Position numbers and translations under genes: made by a program. Shown in pieces: positions 9,802 to 18,978 of a DNA stretch of 23,751 bases. The notes beneath the pieces are model-generated. The model did not search any database and was not told the origin of the DNA. It saw only the letters and a program-made list of their open reading frames with translations. The number at the start of each line of letters is the position of its first letter. The first letter of the stretch is position 1. This stretch comes from DATBGO01 sp050011895 (GTDB lineage: Bacteria > Actinomycetota > Actinomycetes > Streptosporangiales > Streptosporangiaceae): assembly GCA_050011895.1 (NCBI GenBank), contig JBEKIF010000068.1, positions 1 through 23,751 on the forward strand, read 5' to 3'.

Positions 9802-11460
9802 ATGAGCCCGGCGGAAAACCGATTCGACCCGATCGCGGCCCGTGCTGTGCGCCGGGGGCGAGCGGCCGACGGGCTGCTGGACGCGGTGCGCGCCACGGCT
9901 GGCGGGACCGGGCCCGACCACGACGCCATCGCGCGGATCGCCGGGACGCTCGGCCTCCCGCGGGCGTCGGTCCGAGGCCCTGCGACGTTCTTCGCGGATC
10001 TGGCGGCGCCCCATGGCCGTCGCCATGTCCGGGTATGCACGGCCGCGGCCTGCTTCGCGGCACGGAGCGGAGCGCACTTAGCGGAAGCCGAGCGCGCGCT
10101 GGGCGTGACCGCCGGGCACGGCAACGCGCAGGTGTCGCTGCAGCAGGTGCGCTGCCTCGGTTTCTGCTATGCGGGGCCAGCCTGCCTCGACGGCGATCAG
10201 CCCAACGTCGGCGCTGATCTCGCCGCGCAACTCGCCGGGCTCGCCCGGCCCGTCGCGCCGCCGATCCCGGTCAGCTCGGCGGTTGACGAACCGGTCGTGC
10301 TGGCCGGGATCGTGGCGGGCCGGCCCGCGTGGCGGCAGTGGCCGCGGGTGGCGCGGGACGGTTCACGGGACGAGATCGTGGCGCAGGTAGCCGCGTCCGG
10401 GATGTGCGGGCGCGGCGGCGCGGGCTTCCCGGTGGCACGCAAGTGGAACGCGGTCTCCGGCGCCACCGGCGTGGTCGTGATCGCAAACGGAGACGAGGGC
10501 GACCCGGGTTCGTATGCCGACCGGTTGCTGATGGAGGAGGATCCGGACCGGGTACTTGAAGGCCTGGCGCTGGCCTGCTTCGCCACCGGCGCCCGCCGCG
10601 GGGTGGTGCTGGTGCGTTCGGAGTATCCGCTCGCGCTGGCCCGGATGCGGGCCGCGGTCCTGCGGGCACGCGAGGCCGGCCATCTGGGCAGCGCCGTGCA
10701 CGGCGGCGATGTTGATCTCGATATCGACATAGCCGAGGGCGTCGGATCCTACGTGACTGGTGAGGAGACCGCGCTGATCGCGGCGCTGGAGGGCAAGCGG
10801 GGGACGGTGCGACGGCGGCCGCCTTACCCGACCTCGCAGGGACTGTGGGACGCGCCAACCGTGGTGAACAACGTCGAGACGCTGGCCGCGGTGCCGTGGA
10901 TCGTCGAGCGCGGCGGGGCGGCGTACGCGCGGCTGGGCACCGAGGCCGAGCGCGGGACGAAGCTGGTGTGCCTGTCCGAGCGCTTCGCCAGGCCCGGCTG
11001 CTACGAGGTGCAGCTCGGCGCGCCGCTGCGGTGGATCGTGGAGGACCTCGGCGGCGGGCTACGCGACGGAGGCAAGCTGATCGCGCTGCAGGTGGGCGGC
11101 CCGCTCGGGGGCTTCATCGGCGCGGACGACCTCGACATCACGCTGACCGAGGCCGACCTGGCCCGGCGCGGAGCCGCGCTCGGCCACGCCGGCCTGGTCG
11201 CCTTCGACGAGCGGGTCTCCGGGACCGCGCTGCTCCGGCACGCCTGGGGATTCGCGGCCGAGGAGAGCTGCGGCGCGTGCTCGCCGTGCCGGGTCGGCTC
11301 CCGGCGCGGTCCGGAGCTGGTGCGCGGCGAGCCGACCGGCGAATACCGGCGGCTGCTGCAGGTCATGCAGTCCGCCAGCTTGTGCGCGTTCGGCCGCCGC
11401 GTGCCGCCGGCCGTGCGCAGCCTCGCCCGGCTCTACCCAGAGCTGTCGGGATGGATGTGA
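9802..11460 (+). CDS. fdhB: NAD-dependent formate dehydrogenase, fused NuoE-NuoF-like diaphorase subunit
   Basis: A 552-residue fusion. The N-terminal NuoE-like thioredoxin fold carries a [2Fe-2S] site at C79, C84, C118 and C122. The NuoF-like part has the FMN-binding GRGGAGFPVARKW from residue 203, the NAD(H)-site stretch NGDEGDPGSYADR, and a [4Fe-4S] site at C490, C493, C496 and C528. This subunit passes electrons from the alpha subunit via Fe-S clusters and FMN to NAD+, in the cytoplasm. The family also includes hydrogenase and complex I diaphorases; the next gene makes formate dehydrogenase most likely. Its stop overlaps the next ATG by one base. No FdhD/FdsC sulfur-transfer chaperone is nearby. 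The symbol is a best-fit label; FdsB-like is equivalent. Confidence 0.9.
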   Translation: MSPAENRFDPIAARAVRRGRAADGLLDAVRATAGGTGPDHDAIARIAGTLGLPRASVRGPATFFADLAAPHGRRHVRVCTAAACFAARSGAHLAEAERALGVTAGHGNAQVSLQQVRCLGFCYAGPACLDGDQPNVGADLAAQLAGLARPVAPPIPVSSAVDEPVVLAGIVAGRPAWRQWPRVARDGSRDEIVAQVAASGMCGRGGAGFPVARKWNAVSGATGVVVIANGDEGDPGSYADRLLMEEDPDRVLEGLALACFATGARRGVVLVRSEYPLALARMRAAVLRAREAGHLGSAVHGGDVDLDIDIAEGVGSYVTGEETALIAALEGKRGTVRRRPPYPTSQGLWDAPTVVNNVETLAAVPWIVERGGAAYARLGTEAERGTKLVCLSERFARPGCYEVQLGAPLRWIVEDLGGGLRDGGKLIALQVGGPLGGFIGADDLDITLTEADLARRGAALGHAGLVAFDERVSGTALLRHAWGFAAEESCGACSPCRVGSRRGPELVRGEPTGEYRRLLQVMQSASLCAFGRRVPPAVRSLARLYPELSGWM

Positions 11461-14114
11461 TGAGAGTCCATGTCGACGGCGCCGAGACCGAGGTTCCTGA
11501 CGATTCAACGGCGCTGGCCGCCGTCCGCGCGGCTGGCCTCGGGCTGCCTACGCTCTGCTACGACGACCGGCTGACCCCGGCCGGGTCATGCCGGCTGTGC
11601 CTTATCGAGCTGGACGGCGTGATCGCCGCGGCGTGCACGACCCCGCTCACCGACGGCGCTCGTATCGGCGTGACCGCGCTCCGCGAGCTGCGCCGTGACG
11701 CCCTGCGGTTGATCGTGTCAGCGCTGCCGCCCAGGGCACTCGACGGCGCGGCCGGCACCGAGCTGGCGCGGGCGTGCGCGGAGCTCGGCGTGCCGGCCAG
11801 CGCCGCGGCCGGCGCGGGCGGGCTGGCCCGCGACGACTCGCATCCCTACGTGCGGCTGGATCCCGACCTGTGCATCGCCTGCGGGCGCTGCGTGCAGATG
11901 TGCTCGGAGGTACAGGGCACCTTCGCGCTGACCCTGGTCGGGCGCGGCGCCAGCACCGTGGTCGCCCCGGGCAGCGGGGGCGCATGGGCGGACTCGGACT
12001 GCGTGTCCTGCGGTGGCTGCGTGGACACCTGCCCGACCGGCGCCCTGACCGAGCCGGCCCCGGCGCTGCCCGTTACTCGCCGTACCCGCACGACCTGCGG
12101 CTACTGCGGTGTCGGCTGCACGCTGGAGGTGCTCACCAGCGGTGCGCAGATCGTCTCGGTGCGCCCGGCCCGTGATGGCCCGGTCAACCAGGGCCATGCG
12201 TGCGTCAAGGGCCGGTTCAGCTACGGATTCCGGACCTCACCGCAACGCCTGACCACCCCGCTGATGCGCGTCAACGGCAGGCTGGAGCCGGTCTCCTGGC
12301 AGCGGGCACTGGAAAAAGTCGCCGGTGAACTCACTGCGATCCGCGACCAGCAGGGGCCGGATGCGATAGCGGTCATCTCCTCGGCGCATGCGACCAACGA
12401 GGAGAACTACCTGATCGCAAAGTTCGCCCGGACCGTGATCGGCACGAACAACGTGGATAACTGCGCACGGCTGTGCCACGCGCCGTCGGCCGCCGGCCTG
12501 ACCGCGAGCTTTGGCCTGGCCGGCGGCACCGACTGCTTCGACGACGTGGCGCTGGCTGACTGCATGCTGGTGGCCGGCGCCAATCCTGTCGAGGCGCACC
12601 CCGTGGTCGGCGCCCGGCTGCTGCAGAACGCGCTGCACGGCGCCCGGCTGATCGTGGCTGACCCGCGCCGGGTCGGCCTGGCCGTCCACGCCGACGTGCA
12701 CCTGCGCCCGGCGCCAGGAACCAACGTCGCGCTGTTCCATGGCCTGGCTCATGTGCTGCTCGCCGAGGGGCTGGCCGACGAGGAGTTCCTGCGTGCCCGC
12801 GCCACCGGCCTCGATGAGCTGGCCGCCCTGGTGCAGGACTACGATCCGCGGGCTGTCGAGGAGATGACCGGGGTGCCCGCCGGCGACCTGGTCCGGGCGG
12901 CCCGGCTCTACGGGGGCGCGCGGCGGCCGGCCATCATCTACGGGCTCGGCGTGACCGAGCACCTGCACGGCACCGACGGCGTGCGCACGCTGGCCAATCT
13001 CGCCATCCTGCGCGGCGCGGTCGGCACCGACCGCGGTTTCGGGGTGAACCCGCTGCGCGGCCAGAACAACGTCCAGGGCGCATCCGACATGGGCGCGCTG
13101 CCGGACATGCTGCCCGGCTACCAGAAGGTCACCGATCCAGTCGCGCGAGCCCATCTCGGGCGGGCCTGGGGCGCAGCGCTGCCGTCCCGGCCCGGCCTGC
13201 GCATCCCCGAGATGTTCGCCGCAGCCCGCCGCCACGAGCTCGGCGCGCTGTGGATCATCGGCGAGGACGTGCTCGCGACCGACCCGGACAGCGCGCGGAT
13301 CGCCGAGGCGCTGCAGTCCTGCCGGCTGGTCGTGGTGAGCGAACTGTTTCCGTCGCAGACCGCGCAGTACGCCGACGTCGTGCTGCCCGCCGCGTCGTGG
13401 CTGGAGAAGGACGGCACCTTCGTCAATTTCGACCGAAGGTTCCAGCGGGTCCGCCCGGCCGCGCCCCCGCCGGGTGAGGCGCGCAGTGACTTCGAGATCG
13501 TGCACGGGCTGGCCGCGGCGCTCGGCGCCGACCTGGGCTGCCCGACACCGGCCGAAACTCTGGCCGAATGCGCCCGCGTGACACCGGTGTTCGGCGGCCT
13601 CTCATACCAGCGGCTGGCCGCCGAAGGCGCGCTGACCTGGCCGTGCCCGTCGCCGGACGCGCCCGGCGAGGCGAAGCTCTACACGGCCGCGTTCGCCACC
13701 CCCGACGGTCGCGCCCGGCTCGCCGCCGCGCCCTTCCTGCCGCCAGGCGAGCGGCCGGATGACGACTATCCGTTCGTGCTGGTTACCGGGCGCAGGTGGG
13801 CGCACTACAACTCCGGCAACATGACCCGCCGCACCGACAACATCCGGCTGTCCGGCAGCGAGGTGCTGGACATCCATCCCGGTGACGCCGCCCGCGACGG
13901 CATCGCCGACGGCGCGCCGGTCGAATTGCGCAGCCGGCACGGCACGGCGCTGCTGACCGCGCACGTATCCGCCGAGGTCGCGCCCGGACAGCTGTTCTGC
14001 GCCTTCCATTTCCCGGCCAGCGGGGTCAACCAGCTGATGTCCGAGCATGCGGACACCGTCACCGGCTGCCCCGAGTACAAGGTGACAGCGGTGCGGATCG
14101 CCCTGGCGGGCTGA
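11460..14114 (+). CDS. fdhA: Formate dehydrogenase alpha subunit, molybdopterin and Fe-S protein
   Basis: An 884-residue protein that oxidises formate to CO2 at a bis-molybdopterin guanine dinucleotide Mo or W centre. Domains in order: [2Fe-2S] ferredoxin fold (C33, C44, C47, C59); two [4Fe-4S] ferredoxin motifs (C138/141/144/148 and C181/184/187/191); the MopB cluster motif (C213, C216, C220, C248); the molybdopterin catalytic body; and the C-terminal MGD-binding domain (VLVTGRRWAHYNSGNMTRR). The metal ligand is C339 in NCARLCHAPSAAGL, next to H340, so this is the cysteine form, not the selenocysteine form. The NuoG-like His-Cys3 cluster motif expected between residues 85 and 110 is absent. 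Start options are ATG 11460 (overlapping the upstream stop) or ATG 11451. The frame is open far upstream of both, which is a shadow of fdhB. Confidence 0.92.
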   Translation: MRVHVDGAETEVPDDSTALAAVRAAGLGLPTLCYDDRLTPAGSCRLCLIELDGVIAAACTTPLTDGARIGVTALRELRRDALRLIVSALPPRALDGAAGTELARACAELGVPASAAAGAGGLARDDSHPYVRLDPDLCIACGRCVQMCSEVQGTFALTLVGRGASTVVAPGSGGAWADSDCVSCGGCVDTCPTGALTEPAPALPVTRRTRTTCGYCGVGCTLEVLTSGAQIVSVRPARDGPVNQGHACVKGRFSYGFRTSPQRLTTPLMRVNGRLEPVSWQRALEKVAGELTAIRDQQGPDAIAVISSAHATNEENYLIAKFARTVIGTNNVDNCARLCHAPSAAGLTASFGLAGGTDCFDDVALADCMLVAGANPVEAHPVVGARLLQNALHGARLIVADPRRVGLAVHADVHLRPAPGTNVALFHGLAHVLLAEGLADEEFLRARATGLDELAALVQDYDPRAVEEMTGVPAGDLVRAARLYGGARRPAIIYGLGVTEHLHGTDGVRTLANLAILRGAVGTDRGFGVNPLRGQNNVQGASDMGALPDMLPGYQKVTDPVARAHLGRAWGAALPSRPGLRIPEMFAAARRHELGALWIIGEDVLATDPDSARIAEALQSCRLVVVSELFPSQTAQYADVVLPAASWLEKDGTFVNFDRRFQRVRPAAPPPGEARSDFEIVHGLAAALGADLGCPTPAETLAECARVTPVFGGLSYQRLAAEGALTWPCPSPDAPGEAKLYTAAFATPDGRARLAAAPFLPPGERPDDDYPFVLVTGRRWAHYNSGNMTRRTDNIRLSGSEVLDIHPGDAARDGIADGAPVELRSRHGTALLTAHVSAEVAPGQLFCAFHFPASGVNQLMSEHADTVTGCPEYKVTAVRIALAG

Positions 14115-14257
14115 CCCACCGGACCGTCGTCATTACGGGCCCGGGCCAACCGCTGTCCGTTGAGCGTGATCGAATCACCGGCTGCCGTGTTTTCTGATGA
14201 TGGTGGCTGGTATCGCCACGGGTTGCGGTATAGCGTGCGGTCCGGCAGGGGAGGGTG

Positions 14258-14983
14258 ATGGACCTGGCTCGCGCGCTGCAGCCGCTGGCATACGTGCTGG
14301 CGCCAGTGCTGATCTATCAGGGCCGTGGATTGCGGCGCCGCATTCCGAGGCTGCCGGAGGCAGCTGATCCAGCCGGAACCGCTGCGGGCGCTGGCCCTGT
14401 CGTGCGGCTGGCCATCTTCGGCGACTCCACCGCAGCCGGAGTGGGCGCTACCTGCCACCAGGATGCGCTGTCGGGCATGCTCGCCACGGCCATCGCCCAG
14501 CGGACCGGCCGCGAGGTGTCCTGGCGGGCGGTAGCCCGCAGCGGCGCCACGTCGAGGACTGCGCGCGATTTGGTGGCCGGCCTGGTCGAGGGCGGCTGGC
14601 GCCCCGACATCGTCGTGGTGGCGATCGGGGTCAACGACCTGAAGAACCTGCGGCGGCTCCGCGACTGGGATCACGACGTCGCGGCCCTGCTGGCCGCGAT
14701 CGATGCGACGGCCGCCGGAGTTCCGGTCATCGTCTGCGGGATGGCGCCAGTGAGCCGGTTCCCCGCGCTGCCGCAGCCGATGCGTGCCGTCCTGGCGCTG
14801 CGCGCCCGGGCCATGGATCACACGCTGCGCCGGATGGCCGCGGATCGGTACGTGCCAGTGGACTCCCAGATGATCGGCAGCGGTTTCTTTGCCGAGGATG
14901 GCTTTCATCCATCCAGCAAGGGATACCGCGCCTGGGCTGACGCGCTCGCCGGGCCGGTGACCCAGACACTCGCGAGCCCCTGA
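14258..14983 (+). CDS. SGNH/GDSL-type hydrolase
   Basis: A 241-residue esterase-like protein. Block I is IFGDSTAAGVG with nucleophile S57, block III is the GVNDL motif (oxyanion Asn), and block V is DGFHPSSKGY with the catalytic Asp and His. These identify the SGNH hydrolase superfamily, which cleaves esters and lipids or deacylates glycans. The N-terminus has a short hydrophobic stretch (about residues 8-20) followed by basic residues; it may be a membrane anchor. ATG 14258 follows GGGGAGG at 14248-14254; a GTG one codon earlier is also possible. It is separated from fdhA by 143 bases and converges on the - strand membrane gene, so it is probably monocistronic. The substrate is unknown. Confidence 0.88.
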   Translation: MDLARALQPLAYVLAPVLIYQGRGLRRRIPRLPEAADPAGTAAGAGPVVRLAIFGDSTAAGVGATCHQDALSGMLATAIAQRTGREVSWRAVARSGATSRTARDLVAGLVEGGWRPDIVVVAIGVNDLKNLRRLRDWDHDVAALLAAIDATAAGVPVIVCGMAPVSRFPALPQPMRAVLALRARAMDHTLRRMAADRYVPVDSQMIGSGFFAEDGFHPSSKGYRAWADALAGPVTQTLASP

Positions 14984-15072
14984 CAACGCTCCGATTCCCT
15001 CCTGCCGAAGAGCGGATGGTGGCCATTCCTTCCGCCTGGGGCAGTTGGCTGCCGCCGCATTCGCCGTCCGGG

Positions 15073-15810
15073 TCAGTAGAACAGCATCCAGTCACGCAGG
15101 GCGTCTACCCGGCGGGGGGACAATTGCGCGTACGCCGACAGCTCTTCGGGGCTGGTGAATCCGCCGAGTTGGTCCCGCGCAGCGACGACCGCCGCGGTTT
15201 CCTGCGGTGTCAGCCCCAGACATGACGTCAGCACCTCGCCGGGTACGTGATTGACGTCGACCAGGCCGCCGTCGTCGTACTCATGTGGCACGTCAGGCCG
15301 GCCGATCTCCAGCTCGCGGGCGAGCACGTGATTGGCCATGGCCAGTTCCCGGGCCTGGCTTCGGCGCCGCATCCGGGCGCGGGCACTGTCCACAGCAAGC
15401 TCATTCGGGTGCGCGGCGGACTCTAGCTCATCTGCCAGGGCAGACGTCGGGCGGAATGCGACGAAGGTGTGCACCGCTGCGGCCCCCGCCAGCACGATGG
15501 CCATAAAGCCGGCGAGCGCGGCTCCGACGTCATTGCTCCCTGGCAGCGACACGAGAACGACCTCGACAATGACGACGGCCAGATAACCCGCGAACACTGC
15601 CCAGTCCCTGGCCTGGCGCCGGGCCAAGGCGATCCGAAGGAACGGCACGAACGCCAGGAGTGACAAGGACCACACCGGCACCGACGCCCACCCGAACTGC
15701 CGCAACCGGCCGCGCACGCTGCTGCCCCGTGGGCGACCTGGCAGCGGGCCGATAGGCGGCGCTGCCCTGGAGAGCTCCGCGTCGCCGCCGGGGGCAACTG
15801 CCTCAGCCAT
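15073..15810 (-). CDS. Membrane protein with C-terminal helix-hairpin-helix (ComEA-like) domain
   Basis: A 245-residue protein. After a polar, proline-rich N-terminus (about 40 residues) there are three hydrophobic segments (around SVPVWSLSLLAFVPFL, VFAGYLAVVIVEVVLVSL and AGFMAIVLAGAAAVHTF), then a basic helical stretch, then a C-terminal helix-hairpin-helix: VDVNHVPGEVL, GLTPQETAAVVAARDQLGGF and SPEELSAYAQLS. The last part resembles the ComEA HhH domain, a non-specific DNA-binding or protein-interaction module, but the architecture is not that of ComEA, which has one helix. The function is unknown. ATG 15810 is chosen because GGAGGGG precedes it at normal spacing. A possible small ORF ends five bases before this start. 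Confidence 0.75.
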   Translation of the reverse strand: MAEAVAPGGDAELSRAAPPIGPLPGRPRGSSVRGRLRQFGWASVPVWSLSLLAFVPFLRIALARRQARDWAVFAGYLAVVIVEVVLVSLPGSNDVGAALAGFMAIVLAGAAAVHTFVAFRPTSALADELESAAHPNELAVDSARARMRRRSQARELAMANHVLARELEIGRPDVPHEYDDGGLVDVNHVPGEVLTSCLGLTPQETAAVVAARDQLGGFTSPEELSAYAQLSPRRVDALRDWMLFY

Positions 15811-15814
15811 GGTG

Positions 15815-16027
15815 CTAATCCCCTCCAGCCCACGTTGCGTGACCCCAGCGGCCGTCCTGCATGACCGTGGCACACCCCCGGGCATAACACCAGGGCCATT
15901 CGCCCACCAGCGAGAGCCGAAGGTCTCCTCCCAGACGTGTAGCGCAGCCGGAGGCGGTCTCAGCAGCGCGACCGGCCACGGCGATGATCATCTTGGACCG
16001 GAACGGGTCCGCGCCGGCGAAGAACAT
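15815..16027 (-). CDS. Possible small ORF upstream of the HhH membrane protein
   Basis: A 70-codon frame beginning MFFAGADPFRSKMIIAVAG, with G/C-rich third positions in its first half. It ends in a TAG five bases before the ATG of the next gene, the spacing expected inside an operon. It has four cysteines and a WPWCYARGC stretch, but I recognise no family. It has no obvious ribosome binding site, so it may be chance or the tail of a decayed gene. Confidence 0.3.
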   Translation of the reverse strand: MFFAGADPFRSKMIIAVAGRAAETASGCATRLGGDLRLSLVGEWPWCYARGCATVMQDGRWGHATWAGGD

Positions 16028-16083
16028 CTGCCGATGGCGCTGAGCCCGGCCATGGCCCCGCCGGGCCAGCGCGCCAGCGGGCG

Positions 16084-16836
16084 CTATTTCTGAAGCAGGA
16101 AGAACATGCTCGGCCCGAAGCGGATCCTGGCGAGTCGTTCCTGGGCGGCGCGCTCTGCGCTGAGCATTACCCGCTCCGGCAGCGCCTTCTTGATGAGCGG
16201 GTGGCGCAGGTTGGACACCGACAACATGCGCCTGATCCGCAGTCCGGCCGCCTCGAGCTGACGGGCAACGGTATCTGGGTGATGGTTCACGTACGGGATG
16301 CTGCCGCGGGATCCGATATCCACCGCCGAGGCTGGAATCTGCTCGCGCCGGAGCAGATAACGCACGCGGTTGACTGCATGCGTCGTGTTGGCGGCCTCGA
16401 TGATCGCGTATCCCCCCGGCCGCAGGATCCGCGACACCTCGGCGAATTCTTTTGCCGGGTCCGGCAGATGGTGCATCACCCGGATCATCGTGACCAGATC
16501 CGTGCTGGCGTCGGGAAACTCCAGCTCGCTGGCGGTCATCCGGCGACAGTCTATGGCTGGGTGGCGCGCGAGGAAGCTGCTGGCGAGCTCCAGTTGCTGA
16601 CGGCTGGGTTCGGCCAGCGTGACCTTATCCGCGTAGTCCGCGAGGACGACGCTGAGCCGCCCGTATCCGCCGCCAACGTCCACCGCATGGCCGAACCTGC
16701 GGCCGTACAGCAGCCGCCGGATCGCCATGACCTCAGCCTGGTGCTCGTATCCGCGGCCACGCCACCAGTTCGCGTAGTTGAAGTCCGGATCATCATAATA
16801 CTCCGGCAGGCATTTCTCATGGTCGCTGGTAAGCAT
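16084..16836 (-). CDS. Class I SAM-dependent methyltransferase
   Basis: A 250-residue Rossmann-fold methyltransferase (Methyltransf_11/UbiE-like). Motif I is AVDVGGGYGRLS, followed by the acidic end of beta-2 in VTLAEPS, the motif IV region DLVTMIRVMHHLPDP, and the post-motif RILRPGGYAIIEAANTTHAV. The N-terminal EYYDDPDFNYANWWRGRGYEHQAE resembles small-molecule or quinone-type methyltransferases. The substrate is unknown. ATG 16836 is preferred to the longer frame from 16878, because a G-rich ribosome binding site (GGGGGG) lies just before it and the extra residues are not conserved in type. It is transcribed alone and is preceded by a 414-base stretch with no gene. Confidence 0.85.
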   Translation of the reverse strand: MLTSDHEKCLPEYYDDPDFNYANWWRGRGYEHQAEVMAIRRLLYGRRFGHAVDVGGGYGRLSVVLADYADKVTLAEPSRQQLELASSFLARHPAIDCRRMTASELEFPDASTDLVTMIRVMHHLPDPAKEFAEVSRILRPGGYAIIEAANTTHAVNRVRYLLRREQIPASAVDIGSRGSIPYVNHHPDTVARQLEAAGLRIRRMLSVSNLRHPLIKKALPERVMLSAERAAQERLARIRFGPSMFFLLQK

Positions 16837-17250
16837 CGTACCCCCCGGACATGACTTGTCCCCGTGGAGCTGGCTCAAGCCGAAAACCGCGTTTTCTTTG
16901 ATGAAGCTTTGCCCTGTCCGAACGTAATCAACGGCCGGGCTTCTATCGATCCACCACGTGTTTTCGGGTGGCCGTTTCCGGCGATGGCTTACGCGTGGTG
17001 CTATTGGCGGTGCCTGGTGGCATGGCGGAAGGAACGCTCAAGAACACCGCGAGCAGATGTCCGGCGCTCAGGGAATCCACCGATTCGCTTGCCGCTATCA
17101 AGAGCTCTTCCACCTTTGGCAATTCCGACCACGGCCGAGCAGGCAGGCGCTCGCCGAGCCGCCGTTGTTATCTCAAGCCCTCGTGACCGGTTGGCTCACC
17201 AGCCAGTGCCGCAACCGAATGGGTCATACTCTCTGTCGCACCGGCCGGCC
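16837..17250. other. Gene-free stretch
   Basis: A 414-base region between a methyltransferase promoter side and the 3' end of the SulP gene. It is less G/C-rich than its surroundings, especially 16880-16920 and 17080-17180. Short open frames exist on both strands, but none resembles a known protein. A 13-bp palindrome AAAACCGCGTTTT lies at 16883-16895, 47 bases upstream of the methyltransferase start, and could be an operator. The rest may be a decayed gene or a foreign fragment; I see no recognisable remnant. Confidence 0.5.
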
Positions 17251-18918
17251 TCAGGAGCGTTGCTGCAGGGCTGTGACGGCCTGGTCCACCGAGGCGAACA
17301 GGTGGTCGGGGCCGAGCTGTTCCAGGATTGCGCCGTGCCTGAGATCGTGGTGGACCAGGCGCGAGGTCCGGGCGATCCCAATGGTCACTGCCCGGTGTCC
17401 GAGCTCGGTGGTCAGGTCCCGCAGCGCCTGCAGCCCGGTGTAGTCGATGTCGGACATGGCGGCGGCGTCGAGGACGACCGCGTGCACCGGGCTGGGCGCG
17501 GCGTCGATGAGGTCGCGGATCCGCATCCGGAGGTACTCGGCGTTGCCGTACCACAGGGGGGCGTAGACCAGGTAGACGAGGACCCCGGCGACCTGCTCGG
17601 TCGGAAGGCCGATGTCGACCGGGATCCAGTGGTCGGTGCCCGGTGCCCGCCCGAGGATGGTGTCGTGAGGCCGGGCGGAGCGCCGGGTGCGGTCGGCCAG
17701 CGAGAGGATCATGGCCAGGGCTACGCCCTGCTCGACGCCGATCACGGCCACGACCAGCAGGGTAGCGGCCGCGAACGTGAACTCGAGGCGGTCGAAGCGC
17801 AGGATGGTCCGCAGCTCACCGGCCTGGAAGAGCTTGCTGGCGATGTATACCAGCATGGCTGCCAGCATTGCCTGCGGCAGGTTGGCAAGCGGTCCGGTGG
17901 CCGCCAGCACCACGGCCAGGATGGCGACCGCGGCGATGGTATTGGCGAGCTGCGAGCGGGCGCCGGACGCGGTCGCTATCGCGGTGTTGGGCGGGCTGGC
18001 GTCCACCGGGAACACCCCGATCAGCCCGGCGGCCACGCTGCCGGCCCCGATGCCGATCAGGTCCCGGTTGACGGTACTGCCCGCCGTGGTCCCGCCGGCC
18101 GACCGCCGGACCGTGGCTGCGGTCTGGGCGACGCACACGAAGGCCACGGTGAGCACCAGGACGGGCATGCGGCGCAGCTGCGACCAGGAGACGGTGGGCA
18201 GGCGGACGTGCGGCAGCCCGCCGTGGACGGCACCAAGGATCGCTACGCCGTGGTGGGACGCCAGACCGAGGGTGTCGACGGCAACGATGGACAAGATCAA
18301 GGCGAGCAGCGTACCCGGCAGCCGGTGGCTGATTCGCTGAACCGCGGCGATCACGGCCAGGACCCCGATGGCGATGCCTACCGACCAGGGATTGGTGTGA
18401 CTGATCTGCCCGGCCACCTGGCGGATCTTGTCGATGGTGGTGGTGCCCCCGCCGGTCACCCCGAGGATGACCGGGATCTGGCGGACAACGATCTCGACGG
18501 CGATCCCGGCCAGGACCCCGGTGATGACCGGCGTCGACAGAAACTCCGAGATCCACCCGAGGCGGCAGAGACCGACAGCGACCAGCAGGGCGCCGACCAG
18601 CAAGGCAGTGAAGGCCATCACGCTGCCGTAACCGGAAGTTCCCGCCGCTGCGACAGCCGTCACGCCGGTGGCCAGCAGCGGCGCGATGGTGGAGTCCGCT
18701 CCGACCGACAGGTGACGGTTCGCGCCGAGCAGGGCGTACAGCAGCGATCCGGCAACGAAGGCGTAAAGCCCGGCAACTGCCGGCAGGTTAGCCAGCTGAG
18801 CGGTGGCCATCTGCCCCGGCAGGGCGACAGCGACCAGCGTCAGGCCGGCCAGCGCGTCGGCGCCCAGCCACGCTGGTCGGTAGCCGCGCAACGTCGGCGG
18901 CACCCACCGGGCTCTCAT
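17251..18918 (-). CDS. SulP-family anion permease with C-terminal STAS domain
   Basis: A 555-residue SLC26/SulP transporter. The N-terminal part, with WLGADALAGLTLVAVALPGQMATAQLA split over the first helix, and VGADSTIAPLLATG are typical of the transmembrane core; about 12 hydrophobic segments are visible. The core includes STVNRDLIGIGAGSVAAGLIG and DASPPNTAIATASGARSQLAN, where many SulP proteins have GxxPxTGSFSRTA-like sequence. The C-terminal STAS domain (about residues 430-550) contains VVLDAAAMSDIDYTGLQAL, with Asp in place of the Ser phosphorylated in anti-sigma antagonists. Substrates of the family are sulfate, bicarbonate or dicarboxylates; which one applies cannot be told. Its ATG lies at the end of the decayed methyltransferase region, so that gene's promoter may serve it. 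Confidence 0.92.
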   Translation of the reverse strand: MRARWVPPTLRGYRPAWLGADALAGLTLVAVALPGQMATAQLANLPAVAGLYAFVAGSLLYALLGANRHLSVGADSTIAPLLATGVTAVAAAGTSGYGSVMAFTALLVGALLVAVGLCRLGWISEFLSTPVITGVLAGIAVEIVVRQIPVILGVTGGGTTTIDKIRQVAGQISHTNPWSVGIAIGVLAVIAAVQRISHRLPGTLLALILSIVAVDTLGLASHHGVAILGAVHGGLPHVRLPTVSWSQLRRMPVLVLTVAFVCVAQTAATVRRSAGGTTAGSTVNRDLIGIGAGSVAAGLIGVFPVDASPPNTAIATASGARSQLANTIAAVAILAVVLAATGPLANLPQAMLAAMLVYIASKLFQAGELRTILRFDRLEFTFAAATLLVVAVIGVEQGVALAMILSLADRTRRSARPHDTILGRAPGTDHWIPVDIGLPTEQVAGVLVYLVYAPLWYGNAEYLRMRIRDLIDAAPSPVHAVVLDAAAMSDIDYTGLQALRDLTTELGHRAVTIGIARTSRLVHHDLRHGAILEQLGPDHLFASVDQAVTALQQRS

Positions 18919-18978
18919 GCCTCATCTTGGCCCACCGCCATCAGCTGATGTCCACCAGGGCGCGCCCAGTCCCGGAGT

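Noticed and set aside
10845..11459. Upstream extension of the fdhA frame
   Set aside because: It overlaps fdhB throughout, is Arg/Ala-rich and shadow-like; the ferredoxin domain begins just after ATG 11460.
12474..12476. Selenocysteine at the formate dehydrogenase active site
   Set aside because: The codon is TGC, a normal cysteine, not TGA.
16864..18948. A 694-codon + strand open frame
   Set aside because: It lies antisense to the SulP permease, has a skewed polar composition without any domain, and is the usual mirror frame of a GC-rich gene.
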